The notes: a model not told the origin generated them from the sequence alone. Counted from the first letter of the stretch, positions 1 to 7,960 are shown. The stretch is 64,000 nucleotides of DNA from CAWAQA01 sp963784065 (GCA_963784065.1 CAWAQA010000003.1:1178001-1242000), one strand, 5' to 3'. Translations and numbers: made by a program.

Positions 1-382
1 AAGGCACCACGAAGACCGGGTAGGATGACCCGAGATACGGCGTCCCCGCCATGAACGAGGGCACGCGCGACGTCTCCGGAGCACTCGGCCGATCCGCGCC
101 AACGATCAGCGGCGGGGGAACCTCTTCGACGAACTCCTGGGCGGTGCCCAGCATCTTGACGATGACGGTGTTGGGAACACCAGCCTTCGTCAGACGCACG
201 ATCTCGTCGGTATTGAGATTGAAGATGGTCTTGTCCGCGTCGATCACGGCCACGAGGACGTCCGCCGTGACGCCGGCCTTCGACAAGGCGATGATGTCGT
301 CGAGCGTAACGGCCCAGGCCGCAGCCGGGAGCGAGAGGGCCAGCAGCGCTGCCAGCACGGCGCGACGGGCGCGCGGGAACAT
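1..382 (-). CDS. Secreted hypothetical protein with AGV-type repeats (partial)
   Basis: The gene reads leftwards from an ATG at 382 and leaves the window after residue 127. An AAGGAGGT ribosome site lies at 387-394, four bases before the start. Residues 1-24 form a signal peptide ending in AAAWA. Two similar segments follow, DDIIALSKAGVTADVLVAVI (28-47) and DEIVRLTKAGVPNTVIVKML (59-78); both have the pattern D-x-I-hydrophobic-x-L-S/T-K-A-G-V. This pattern resembles helical repeats I associate with secreted acidobacterial proteins of unknown role. A Pro- and Ser-containing tail follows. The function is unknown. The gene is divergent from the phosphatase at 432, with 49 bases between the start codons. 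Confidence 0.85.
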   Translation of the reverse strand, partial: MFPRARRAVLAALLALSLPAAAWAVTLDDIIALSKAGVTADVLVAVIDADKTIFNLNTDEIVRLTKAGVPNTVIVKMLGTAQEFVEEVPPPLIVGADRPSAPETSRVPSFMAGTPYLGSSYPVFVVP

Positions 383-431
383 CGGCACCTCCTTACAGAG
401 CCTCAGTATACGATCAGCGGAGGGTTTTGCC

Positions 432-1418
432 ATGGAAGGCGCCGCACTCCCGATACTTCGCGACCAGCTGCTCGACCGGCGCAGAAAGCTCGAGACCGTC
501 GCCGCCCGGCCGCTGGCGGAGGACGTCGCCCGGCTGTTGCGGGAGGTGGATGCCGCGCTTCACCGCATGGACATGGGCTCGTTCGGCCTGTGCGAGACAT
601 GCCACGATCCGATCGAAACCAGCCGCCTGCTGGCCGATCCGCTGACACGGTTCTGCCTCGACCACCTCACACCGCTCGAGCAGCGCGCGCTCGAGCAGGA
701 TCTCGACCTCGCGTCGCGGATTCAGCGCGAGCTGCTGCCCAAGGCCGATACCCGCCTCGACGGCTGGGAGATCGCGTACCACTACCAGCCCGCGGGCGCC
801 GTCAGCGGCGACTACTGCGATCTCATTCCCGGGGGTGACGGCGAGCTGTACTTCGCCGTCGGCGACGTCGCAGGCAAGGGTGTCGCCGCGGCGATGCTCA
901 TGTCGCACCTCAGCGCCATGCTGCGGACGCTCATTTCCGTGGGCCTGCCGCTCGGCACGCTGGTGGAGCGCGCGAGCCGCGTCTTTTGTGAGAGCACGCT
1001 GCCGACGCACTATGCGACCCTCGTGTGCGGTCGCGCGTCGGCGACCGGGGAAGTGGAAATCTGCAATGCGGGACATCCCCCGCCGCTCGTGATCCGCGCC
1101 AGCGGTATCACGCCGATCGACGCAACCGGACTGCCGATCGGCATGTTCGGCAGCGAGCGCTTTTCCTCGCATGTCGTGCGCCTTGCGCCCGGCGAGTCGC
1201 TGCTGCTCTACTCCGACGGACTCATCGAAGCGCAGGACGCCGGGGGCGAGGAATACGGGATCCCGCGCCTGTCGGCGCTTGCAGCATCAGCCCATGTCCG
1301 GGTCCCTGCCGAGGTCGTCGATGCATGCGTCCGCGATCTCGCCCGCTTCTGCGGCGCGCGCACCGCCGCCGACGATCTGACCGTGATGGCGATCCGGCGC
1401 GAGCTTCCTTCCGGCTGA
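432..1418 (+). CDS. DksA/TraR-type zinc finger fused to a SpoIIE-family PP2C phosphatase
   Basis: 328 residues. The N-terminal third is a helix followed by a zinc finger of the DksA/TraR type: C54-x2-C57, then C75-x2-H78, with the family hallmarks MDxGxFGxC and RLLADP. The rest is a SpoIIE/RsbU-type PP2C Ser/Thr phosphatase. Visible motifs are the linker LASRIQRELLP, AGAVSGDYCD, VGDVAGKGVAAAMLMS (metal-binding Asp), AGHPPPLVI, LLLYSDGLIEA and DDLTVMAIR. In known systems RsbU-type phosphatases act on anti-anti-sigma factors; no such partner is encoded nearby. The stop codon lies inside a palindromic repeat (1408-1427). The open frame continues upstream of 432, but that part is the antisense of the neighbouring gene. 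A convergent membrane Ser/Thr kinase lies 71 bases downstream. Confidence 0.9.
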   Translation: MEGAALPILRDQLLDRRRKLETVAARPLAEDVARLLREVDAALHRMDMGSFGLCETCHDPIETSRLLADPLTRFCLDHLTPLEQRALEQDLDLASRIQRELLPKADTRLDGWEIAYHYQPAGAVSGDYCDLIPGGDGELYFAVGDVAGKGVAAAMLMSHLSAMLRTLISVGLPLGTLVERASRVFCESTLPTHYATLVCGRASATGEVEICNAGHPPPLVIRASGITPIDATGLPIGMFGSERFSSHVVRLAPGESLLLYSDGLIEAQDAGGEEYGIPRLSALAASAHVRVPAEVVDACVRDLARFCGARTAADDLTVMAIRRELPSG

Positions 1419-1459
1419 AGCCGGAAGCCACGGTCTGCAGAGCTGAAGCCGGAAAGCGG
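1408..1459. repeat. REP-like palindrome at the 3' end of the PP2C gene
   Basis: Positions 1408-1427 form a perfect 20-bp palindrome (CTTCCGGCTGAAGCCGGAAG). A degenerate second unit follows at about 1439-1459. It belongs to the dispersed palindrome family seen at 10445-10672, 35507, 49576, 50521 and 57766-57844. It supplies the stop codon of the phosphatase gene and could act as a bidirectional terminator between the convergent genes. Confidence 0.8.
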
Positions 1460-1489
1460 CGACAGCCGTGCGAAAACGCGTGCTCCCTG

Positions 1490-3118
1490 TCACACCGATT
1501 CGACGGGCGCGGCGTGGCTGCCTTCGACGGGCTGCGCACCCCACCACGCCGCTGCGTCTCCTTCGGTCCACTCGCCTGCCGCGCCGCACACGGCAAACGC
1601 GCGATCGAGGTGCGGCACGTCGGCATAGCGTGCCGCCGGATCCTTGGCGAGGCAGCGGAGGATGATGTCTTCGACGTCAGCAGGTACGCCGGGCCGCAGC
1701 AGGCTGGGCCGGCGCGGCGTCTCCCGGACGTGCGCGATGAGCACGCGCATCGAGGTGTCGCGCACGAAAGGCGGCTCGCCGGTGACGAGGTAATAGGCCA
1801 CCGCGCCGAGGCTGTAAATGTCGCTGCGCCCGTCGACGTCGGCGTTGCCGCCGGCCTGCTCCGGAGACATGTAGGCGGGCGTCCCGGCAAGCACGCCCGG
1901 CGCGGTGACGAGCGCGTCCGGGCCGCGCTGCCCGGTATGACGCACGAGGCCGAAATCGAGGAGCTTGGCCACGTCCGGAACGCCGCCGCGGGAGCAGGTG
2001 ATGATGTTGGCCGGCTTGATGTCGCGGTGCACCAGCCCCATCGCGTGCGCCTCGCGCAACGCCGCGCAGACTTGTCGAAGCAGGTGGATGGCGCGTCCCG
2101 GCGGCAACGGTCCGTGCTGCCGCACGAGGTCCTCGAGCGTCCAGCCCGCCAGGTATTCCATGACGTAGTAGAACGTCCCATCGTCGGCGTAGCCGTAGTC
2201 GTAGATGCGGACGGTGTTCCAGTGATTCAGGCGGGAGGTTGCCCGCACCTCGCGCTCGAATCGCGCGAGCGTGCCGGCATCCGCCGCGCGGTCCGGGCGA
2301 ATCAGCTTGATGGCGCACGGCTGCCGGAGCAGCAGGTGCTCGGCGAGGTGCACCTCGCCCATGTTGCCCGCGCCGATCTTCCGGATCAGCCGGTACTGTC
2401 CCAGGTCCTGCGCCTCGTGCACCTGCTGCCGGAGCTCCGCCAGCTTGTAGGAGCCGAAAATCCCGATCGTGCTCGCCAGCGTCATCCAGAACGCCATCAG
2501 CGCGAGCATGACCGTCAGGTGCGGCCGGTAGGCAGGATCGGTCAGTCCCAGGTAGGTCGTCAGGAGCATGGCCGTGACGGCGAAGATCCCGACGAGTGCG
2601 GTGTTGCGCCTCGGCGTCTCGGGTACGAGCGTGGACAAGCCGACGATGAGGGCCATCCAGCGCGCAGCCATCGAATCGACCGCCTGGCGAAGCACAAACG
2701 GGTCGAGCGGGCCGGGAGCGCTGCCGATCGCGAACCGCGACCCGGCCCACGCGAACAGCTGCGACCACGCCACGTACAAGGCCAGGTAGCCGACCAGCGC
2801 GAACTCCATCGCGCGCAGGTCGCGGAGCCGCCACGTGCGCCGTCGCCACAACAGCGCCGCGACCCCTAACGCGGTCACACACAGACCGGCCTCGAACACC
2901 AGCAGGCTCGTCCCCGCCGTCGACGAGCGGAAGAACGCCCACTGGCTCGGGATCGCGGCACGGTAGGTGGCGAAAAAGCAGGTGGTGCCCCCGACCACGA
3001 GAGCCACGAGGATCAGGCGGCGCCTGAGGAGCGTGCCGATCTCCGCCGCGCTCGGAGGGCGCTCGACCGTGAAGCGACGGGGAACCCGAACGGAAGCTGG
3101 AACAGGGGTCTGGGACAT
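1490..3118 (-). CDS. Membrane-anchored PknB-type serine/threonine protein kinase
   Basis: 542 residues. The N-terminal ~225 residues carry about six hydrophobic segments (roughly 34-55, 66-90, 105-125, 152-165, 173-191, 200-222). A cytoplasmic Hanks-type kinase domain follows from about residue 240 to 500. Kinase motifs are complete: glycine loop IGAGNMGEVHLAEH, catalytic lysine in CAIKLIRP, HRDIKPANI, LLDFGLVRH for DFG, and GTPAYMSPEQAGG. No PASTA or other C-terminal sensor is seen, so sensing, if any, lies in the membrane module. Most bacterial kinases of this type have one transmembrane helix after the kinase domain, so this topology is less usual. The convergent neighbour is a PP2C phosphatase; a functional pairing is possible but inferred. 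Confidence 0.9.
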   Translation of the reverse strand: MSQTPVPASVRVPRRFTVERPPSAAEIGTLLRRRLILVALVVGGTTCFFATYRAAIPSQWAFFRSSTAGTSLLVFEAGLCVTALGVAALLWRRRTWRLRDLRAMEFALVGYLALYVAWSQLFAWAGSRFAIGSAPGPLDPFVLRQAVDSMAARWMALIVGLSTLVPETPRRNTALVGIFAVTAMLLTTYLGLTDPAYRPHLTVMLALMAFWMTLASTIGIFGSYKLAELRQQVHEAQDLGQYRLIRKIGAGNMGEVHLAEHLLLRQPCAIKLIRPDRAADAGTLARFEREVRATSRLNHWNTVRIYDYGYADDGTFYYVMEYLAGWTLEDLVRQHGPLPPGRAIHLLRQVCAALREAHAMGLVHRDIKPANIITCSRGGVPDVAKLLDFGLVRHTGQRGPDALVTAPGVLAGTPAYMSPEQAGGNADVDGRSDIYSLGAVAYYLVTGEPPFVRDTSMRVLIAHVRETPRRPSLLRPGVPADVEDIILRCLAKDPAARYADVPHLDRAFAVCGAAGEWTEGDAAAWWGAQPVEGSHAAPVESV

Positions 3119-3150
3119 ACCAGTCTTGTGGGGAGCCCCGGATCATAGCA

Positions 3151-3205
3151 GGCTCCGGGCTTCGGGCTTCGGGCCTGCCCGGAGTTCGGAGTTCGGAGCC
3201 CGGAG
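3151..3205. repeat. CGGGCTTCGGGCTT-type repeat, left copy
   Basis: Positions 3151-3175 carry tandem GGGCTTC units; 3181-3205 carry the related GGAGTTC units. The 3151-3175 block matches 4811-4836 in inverted orientation, so the SDR gene between them is flanked by inverted repeats of about 25 bp. It is probably an interspersed non-coding repeat. Confidence 0.65.
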
Positions 3206-3214
3206 CCGTCCACG

Positions 3215-4762
3215 CTACCAGTCCGTCGGCCGGTAATCCTTCAGGAACTGTCCCCACACGTGCTCGCCGGTGTTGAAGCCGGAGATGATCGGATCGACGA
3301 TGCGCGCGGCGCCGTCAACGATGTCGAGCGGCGGATGGAAACGATGCTCGGATGTCTTGCGCGCCGCGATGTCCGCCGGGTCCTCGTCGGTCACCCACCC
3401 GGTGTCCACGCTGTTCATGTGGATGCCGTCGCCGTGATAGTCCGTCGCCGCCGTGCGCGTCATCATGTTGAGCGCGGCCTTGGCCATGTTCGTGTGCGGG
3501 TGGCGCGTCGTCTTGAAGTTGCGGTAGAACTGCCCTTCCACGGCCGACACGTTGACGATGTGCTTGTCGCGCTCGGGCGTCCGCAGCATGAGCGGCTTGA
3601 GGCGCGCGTTGATGACGAACGGCGCGACGGCATTCACCAGGTGCACCTCGAGCAGTTCGACCGAGGAGACCTCGGCGAGCAGGAGCCGCCACGAATTCCG
3701 CCCGCGCAGGTCCACCTGCTGCAGGTCCTGATCGAGCTTTCCCTGCGGGAAGAGATCGCCCTGCGCGCGGACCTCTTCGGGCAGCAGCGCCACCTGCGAC
3801 AGCTGCGCCGCGTGCGTCAGCCCGGCCACCTCCGACGCGCGGGCCACGTCGAGCGCCGCGTCCGCGTCGGACGCGCCTTCCGGCAGCATGTGATAACCGC
3901 GAAGGCCTTCGTAGCTGCCGAGCAGCTTCCGCACGTGTGCGGGCATGTCGTCCAGCGCCGCGTTCTCCCCCGCCATCATGTGCGCGTAGAAGTCGGGCGG
4001 ACGCCGCACCGTCTGGCACGCGTTGTTGACGATGAAGTCCAGGCGGCGGCGCGTGGCGAGCAGTTCGCGGCAGAAGGCCTCGACGCTCGGCGTGTGGCGC
4101 AGGTCGAGGCCGAAGATCTCGAGGCGATCTCCCCACTCGGCGAAGTCCGGTTCCTGCGCGTAGCGCAGCGCCGAATCGCGCGGGAACCGCGTCGTGACGA
4201 TCAACTGCGCGCCCGCGCGCAGGAGCTTGAGCCCGGCCTGGTAGCCGATCTTCACGCGGCCGCCGGTCAGCAGCGCGACGCGGCCGCGCAGGTCGGCCAG
4301 CTCGGTACGCTTGGCAAAGTTGAACGCGGCGCACGGCGGACACAGCTGGTCGTAGAAGTGGTGAACGATCGAGTACTTCTCCTTGCAGACGTAACAGTGC
4401 GGCAGCTCGTCCGCTGCGCGCGGCTCCGGCTCGGCGTCGAGGTCACGTGCCTGGAATCCGTGTGGCGGGAAAACGTTCGGCGTCGTGAACACCGGCTTGC
4501 GGCGGAGCGTCCGGATGCCGGTCTCGTGCAGCACGCCCTGGTCCTGTTTCAGGCGCGCGGCCCTGCGCTCGCGGGCGGTAATCCTGGACATGCGGCGCCG
4601 CGCGACACGATCGGGATGGTAAACGCTGGCGACGGCCTGGAGGAGGCGCTTCCGGTCTTCGTCGGGAACGCCCTCGAGCACGCGGCGATCTTCCGCAATC
4701 GACTCGAGGAGCTCGATCGTGTTGCGCAGGCGCTCGAGAAGGTCCGCGGCGGTCGGGGGCAT
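3215..4762 (-). CDS. Zinc-knuckle SDR-family protein with degenerate catalytic site
   Basis: 515 residues. The region to about residue 120 is basic and helical. A Cys pair set follows (CYVCKEKY and CPPC, about 135-155) that looks like a zinc knuckle. After it comes a Rossmann SDR domain: ALLTGGRVKIG replaces TGxxxGxG, and the NNAG motif is NNACQTVRRPP. In the usual YxxxK position the sequence is HTNMAKAA, so the Lys is kept but the Tyr is Thr. The family-typical Ser precedes in NVSAVEGQF, and a VDTGWVTDE segment stands for the PG motif. At twice the usual SDR length, with a changed Tyr, it may not be an ordinary dehydrogenase. The product and substrate are unknown. It is flanked on both sides by inverted repeats. 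Confidence 0.8.
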   Translation of the reverse strand: MPPTAADLLERLRNTIELLESIAEDRRVLEGVPDEDRKRLLQAVASVYHPDRVARRRMSRITARERRAARLKQDQGVLHETGIRTLRRKPVFTTPNVFPPHGFQARDLDAEPEPRAADELPHCYVCKEKYSIVHHFYDQLCPPCAAFNFAKRTELADLRGRVALLTGGRVKIGYQAGLKLLRAGAQLIVTTRFPRDSALRYAQEPDFAEWGDRLEIFGLDLRHTPSVEAFCRELLATRRRLDFIVNNACQTVRRPPDFYAHMMAGENAALDDMPAHVRKLLGSYEGLRGYHMLPEGASDADAALDVARASEVAGLTHAAQLSQVALLPEEVRAQGDLFPQGKLDQDLQQVDLRGRNSWRLLLAEVSSVELLEVHLVNAVAPFVINARLKPLMLRTPERDKHIVNVSAVEGQFYRNFKTTRHPHTNMAKAALNMMTRTAATDYHGDGIHMNSVDTGWVTDEDPADIAARKTSEHRFHPPLDIVDGAARIVDPIISGFNTGEHVWGQFLKDYRPTDW

Positions 4763-4810
4763 CCTGACCAGCCTATCGCATGCGGGTTGCGGGCTCCAGA
4801 CATCGGCTCC

Positions 4811-4836
4811 GGCCCGGAGCCCGAAGCCCGAAGCCC
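4811..4836. repeat. CGGGCTTCGGGCTT-type repeat, right inverted copy
   Basis: This is the inverted partner of 3151-3175. It lies between the start of the SDR gene (4762) and the stop of the PRC-barrel gene (4839). Confidence 0.65.
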
Positions 4837-4838
4837 GA

Positions 4839-5489
4839 CTAGATAATCACGAACGGCGGCCCGTTCTCCGCCGGGCCGATCGCGTCCTCGATCGACTCGA
4901 ACTTCGGACTGTGCCTGACCGCCTCGCGCGTGGCGCCGACCTTCAGCATGCCCTTGTCCGTGTCCACCCCCTCGAGGGCCTCGGCGGCGACGACGACCGA
5001 CTTGCCGCCGATCCAGTTGCTCGTGTCGACGAGGAGGTAGCGGATCTTCCAGCTGTTCTCGCCGATGAGGAAATCGTCCACGTGCCCGATCTCGCCGTCG
5101 CTGGCGTGCAGGTGATAGCCGGTGCTTTCCTTGGTGCTGCGAAGATTGTGCGTCGTCGCAGCGTCGTCGGCCCAGTAGGACGCATGGCCGTAGTGGCGGA
5201 GCATCTTTTCTTCCTCGTCGTGCGACAAGTGCCGCGCCGGGTCGAACTCGGGGCTGTGCCAGACCTGCTCCTTGGTGAGCGACACCGGCACCTCCGCCAT
5301 CGTCCAGGGGCCCTTCACGTCCATGGGGGACAGCAGCACTTTCTTGCCGCTCATCCATTTGCCCGTATCCACGAGGAAGTACCGGACGGTCCAGCCGTCC
5401 TCCTCGAAGTAGAAATCGTCGAGTGTCCCGATATCGCCGTCCAACGCATGGATGGTGGCGCCTAGGATTTTCTGAGCTCGATGCAGCAC
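4839..5489 (-). CDS. Double PRC-barrel domain protein
   Basis: 216 residues from a GTG at 5489, which has an AGGAGG site five bases upstream (5495-5500). The protein contains two PRC-barrel-like modules. The first begins at the N-terminus with ILGATIHALDGDIGTLDDFY and VRYFLVDTGKW. The second, around residues 110-180, repeats the pattern as YHLHASDGEIGHVDDFLI and IRYLLVDTSNW. PRC barrels bind RNA or protein partners in RimM and photosynthetic reaction centres; stand-alone double copies like this are common in soil bacteria and often stress-linked, but the role is not defined. It has no signal peptide, so it is cytoplasmic. Confidence 0.85.
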   Translation of the reverse strand: MLHRAQKILGATIHALDGDIGTLDDFYFEEDGWTVRYFLVDTGKWMSGKKVLLSPMDVKGPWTMAEVPVSLTKEQVWHSPEFDPARHLSHDEEEKMLRHYGHASYWADDAATTHNLRSTKESTGYHLHASDGEIGHVDDFLIGENSWKIRYLLVDTSNWIGGKSVVVAAEALEGVDTDKGMLKVGATREAVRHSPKFESIEDAIGPAENGPPFVII

Positions 5490-5551
5490 ACGCGTCCTCC
5501 TGCCGTCATTTGAAGCAAGGCGAATACCCTGCCGATACGGTTGACCTGCGC

Positions 5552-6037
5552 CTACCCATCGGCCTGAGAGCGAGGGCGACGCTGACCAGCTTGCAGGCGA
5601 AGCACCTCGCGTAATTCCTCGGTGAGCTGTTCGCGCGCCTCCGGCCGCTCGTGAAAGGCGGCCGGCGTGCTGTGCAGCACCTGGACGCGCCAGCGAGCGC
5701 CGTCGTTCGAGGCGACGAACGTCTGGACCGCATTCAGGCTCGGGTGCAAATCGTTGGCGCCTGACGGCACCATCCCGACCACCGCGCGCAGGATGGCGGT
5801 GTCCTCGAACACCTCGACCGACCGAACCTTGGCCACGTAGGCGGGCGTCTTGTGATGCGCGAAGATCTCGCGGATTGACGACTCGATTCCCTCGCGCCCG
5901 TCGAGCTCGCTGCCGTCGAAGCCCACCATGTACGCATGGGGGGCGCACAACGCCGCCATCCCCGCCGCATCCTGCGTGTTCCAGCGCTCGAGCAACAACA
6001 GATACAACGTCTCGATGTCCGCTTCTCGAACCGCCAT
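5552..6037 (-). CDS. SgcJ/EcaC-type NTF2-fold protein
   Basis: 161 residues. The sequence follows the SgcJ/EcaC (SnoaL-like) pattern: an N-terminal helix with LLERWNTQDAAGMAAL, then FDGSELDGREGIESSIREIF, strands around VRSVEVFEDTAILRAVVGMV, and NAVQTFVASNDGARWRVQVLHSTPAAF. These small alpha+beta cone proteins bind small molecules or serve as minor enzymes; the function cannot be assigned. The last ~25 residues are charged. The start lies four bases after the stop of an M20-peptidase fragment, with a GAGGGG site inside that fragment's end. The two were probably once an operon. Confidence 0.8.
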   Translation of the reverse strand: MAVREADIETLYLLLLERWNTQDAAGMAALCAPHAYMVGFDGSELDGREGIESSIREIFAHHKTPAYVAKVRSVEVFEDTAILRAVVGMVPSGANDLHPSLNAVQTFVASNDGARWRVQVLHSTPAAFHERPEAREQLTEELREVLRLQAGQRRPRSQADG

Positions 6038-6041
6038 ACGC

Positions 6042-6206
6042 TCAGGCCCCCTCCGTGCCGAACGCCTTCACCAGGCGATACCAGAACTCCGTCGCCCGTT
6101 CGAAGGCCTCAACCGGGAGACGCTCGTCCTTCCCGTGGGCGCGCACGTCGTCGGGGTCTTCCACCAGGGCGGACGGCGCGTAGGTCGGGATAGGCAAGTA
6201 TCGCCG
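6042..6206 (-). pseudogene. C-terminal remnant of an M20-family metallopeptidase
   Basis: A 54-codon open segment ends in a TGA at 6042. It reads as the extreme C-terminus of an M20 peptidase: a PTYAPSAL segment, DDVRAHGKDERLPVEAF (the conserved final His/Glu region) and a closing amphipathic helix FWYRLVKAF. The rest of the ~450-residue enzyme is missing; upstream of 6206 the sequence belongs to a DinB gene in a different frame. This is a true 3' truncation, unlike the single-base frame changes elsewhere in the window. Confidence 0.75.
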
Positions 6207-6210
6207 AATG

Positions 6211-6726
6211 TCAGTACCTGGGCGCCGGTGAAGGCCGGCCGAACCAAATCCAGGCGATGTAGTCCACGAGCGGCGGCTGGCCGCCGACAAGTCGCAGCCT
6301 CGCGTTGATCTGACCGCGGTGGTAGGTCGAGTGGCTCGTAACCTGGACCATCGTCTCCGCCAGCGTCGGCGATTCGGGCTGGCGTCCGAGCTCCTTTGCG
6401 AGCTCGCCAGCCCACGGCATGACGATCCGCCGGGAGAGCGCGTCGTCGTCCACGGCAGCGAGGAACGCGCGCGCCTCGGCGTAGTAGGTCGCCGTCCAGG
6501 CATGAAGATCCGCGATCGACGGAAACTCGGCCGGGTCCGGAAACGTCACGGCGCGCCCCTTCCACACGGCGAGGAAGGCGCGCTGGACGAGATGCAAGTG
6601 CAGCAACAGCCCGGACAGCGTGCTGTCAACGCGTGCGCCGTCGCACACGAGCACCGCGCGCCAGACCTCCTCGTCCGCCCACTGCATGTGGTGGAACAGA
6701 TCGCCGAGCGCGTCTTTCGGAAACAT
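6211..6726 (-). CDS. DinB-family protein (putative metal-dependent thiol hydrolase fold)
   Basis: 171 residues from the ATG at 6726 (an in-frame ATG at 6747 would add seven residues; neither has a clear ribosome site). It shows the four-helix DinB pattern with the three metal-ligand histidines: H in DLFHHMQWAD, H in LLLHLHLVQRAFL, and the pair in TSHSTYHRGQINARL, followed by PPLVDYIAWIWFG. DinB/YfiT proteins include bacillithiol- and mycothiol-dependent transferases, but most are uncharacterised. The 5' side borders a purine-rich tract; the 3' end directly adjoins an M20 peptidase remnant. Confidence 0.88.
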   Translation of the reverse strand: MFPKDALGDLFHHMQWADEEVWRAVLVCDGARVDSTLSGLLLHLHLVQRAFLAVWKGRAVTFPDPAEFPSIADLHAWTATYYAEARAFLAAVDDDALSRRIVMPWAGELAKELGRQPESPTLAETMVQVTSHSTYHRGQINARLRLVGGQPPLVDYIAWIWFGRPSPAPRY

Positions 6727-6751
6727 CGGGCCAGCGCGTCTTTGCATGTTC

Positions 6752-6808
6752 AGGAGGAAAAGGAGGAAGGAGATAGGAGAAAGGAGAAAGGAAGAAGAAG
6801 AAGAAGGA
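6752..6808. repeat. 57-nt polypurine tract
   Basis: From 6752 to 6808 the plus strand is A/G only, apart from one T at 6774. It is built from AGGAGGAA, GGAGAAA and AAGAAG units. It lies between the start of the DinB gene and the stop of the MliC-like lipoprotein gene. Such mirror-rich purine runs can form triplex DNA; a low-complexity expansion is equally possible. Confidence 0.75.
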
Positions 6809-6823
6809 CGGAATAAGTGGCAG

Positions 6824-7483
6824 TCACAGAAAACGGCCGCAGCCGTGAAGCGTCCGGCCGTCGATCACCACGGTCACGGTGCTGGGAAACGCTTCGCCGC
6901 TCATGGCGTCGCTGCAGGGGCGTACCTCGATGTCGACCCGCAGGCGATGCAGCTCGGTGACCGCCTCGTAGGTGGTGACACCCCCCGCCGACACGGATGC
7001 CGGGACCGGCGTGGTCGCCTGCCGTTCCGCGTAATCGTACAGGAGGCGCATCGACTTCTCATTGTCGATTTCGAGATACCACCCGGGCTCCTGCCCGAGC
7101 GCGCGGAAGTCAATCCCGCGCTCGCGCGCCTCCCGCCACGGATCGCGCACGACGCGGCACGACCGCGTACGCCCGTCGAGCTCGAGCGTGGCCTCGTTAC
7201 CCTTGTTCCAGAACGTCGAGACGCCGTCGCTGTAGCGGGCGCCGGATCCCGAGACCGCCTGCGGCAGCGTGATCGTCCGGCCGGAGAGCTCGAGAACGAG
7301 GCGGTCGGCGAGAAACGTCGTCGTGACGAGCTCGTCGTTGCATTCGAACCGCGCCGTGACTGGCGCGTCCGTGGGCGCCGGCGCCCCGCCCGATGGAGGG
7401 TTCTCCGCCACCGGCTGAGCCGGCGGCCCGCCGCATCCGGCGAGCACGAGCGCCCCGCAGACGGCGAGCAACAGTCGTCGCAT
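6824..7483 (-). CDS. MliC-like lysozyme-inhibitor lipoprotein with a C-terminal COG3650-like domain
   Basis: 219 residues with a lipoprotein signal (lipobox LAGC, Cys17). After a Pro/Gly-rich linker, residues ~45-110 match the MliC/PliC fold: ARFECNDELVTTTF, LELSGRTITLPQAVSGSGARY, FWNKGNEATLEL and a closing Cys. MliC proteins inhibit C-type lysozyme in the periplasm. The C-terminal half (RALGQEPGWYLEID ... YDYAE ... CSDAMSGEAFPSTVTVV) matches an uncharacterised domain often fused to MliC or META modules. The product is expected to be an outer-membrane-anchored periplasmic protein. The gene is divergent from the plus-strand gene at 7567. Confidence 0.85.
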   Translation of the reverse strand: MRRLLLAVCGALVLAGCGGPPAQPVAENPPSGGAPAPTDAPVTARFECNDELVTTTFLADRLVLELSGRTITLPQAVSGSGARYSDGVSTFWNKGNEATLELDGRTRSCRVVRDPWREARERGIDFRALGQEPGWYLEIDNEKSMRLLYDYAERQATTPVPASVSAGGVTTYEAVTELHRLRVDIEVRPCSDAMSGEAFPSTVTVVIDGRTLHGCGRFL

Positions 7484-7566
7484 TCCGCTATTATCCGCGT
7501 CACGCCGCGTGGCCGGTGCGCACGATCGTCGGCACGATCTGTTCGCACCGCGCGGAGGAGCTGGAT

Positions 7567-7953
7567 GTGGCCATTCACTACGAGCGGGACGACTCCGCGC
7601 GGCGCATTGTCATCATGACGACGGGCCAGGTCACGCAGGAGGACGTCCTCGCGACGCTCGAGCGCCAGGCAAGGGAAGGTGCCTGGTCGTACAGTGTGCT
7701 CTATGACGCCCGCGCCGGGCGCAACATTCCAACCATCGAAGAGGTGCGCCGTCTGGTGCTCCACGTGGGGCAGTTGACTTGCCGGTACGGCCCCCGCGGT
7801 CCTGTGGCGCTGATCAGCACCAACCCTCAGCTGTCACGGATGGCGCGCGCATACGCGAACCTCGGCGAGCTCACCTCGCTCGACGTCCGGGTCTTCACAG
7901 ATGTCGCGGACGCCGAGCGGTGGCTCGACGAGGCGCATCCCGCGTCCGGCTGA
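7567..7953 (+). CDS. Small STAS/SpoIIAA-like protein
   Basis: 128 residues from a GTG at 7567 with a GGAGG site at 7554-7558. The pattern is alternating beta/alpha: IHYERDDSARRIVIMTTGQV, a helix with QEDVLATLERQA, SVLYDARAG, a helix with IEEVRRLVLHV, VALISTNPQLSRMARAYAN, VRVFTDVADAERWLDE. This resembles SpoIIAA/STAS-like single-domain proteins that are common in Acidobacteriota and Bacteroidota. No phospho-acceptor Ser/Thr can be identified with confidence. It ends only seven bases before the convergent PQQ-dehydrogenase stop. Confidence 0.75.
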   Translation: MAIHYERDDSARRIVIMTTGQVTQEDVLATLERQAREGAWSYSVLYDARAGRNIPTIEEVRRLVLHVGQLTCRYGPRGPVALISTNPQLSRMARAYANLGELTSLDVRVFTDVADAERWLDEAHPASG

Positions 7954-7960
7954 CACGCGG

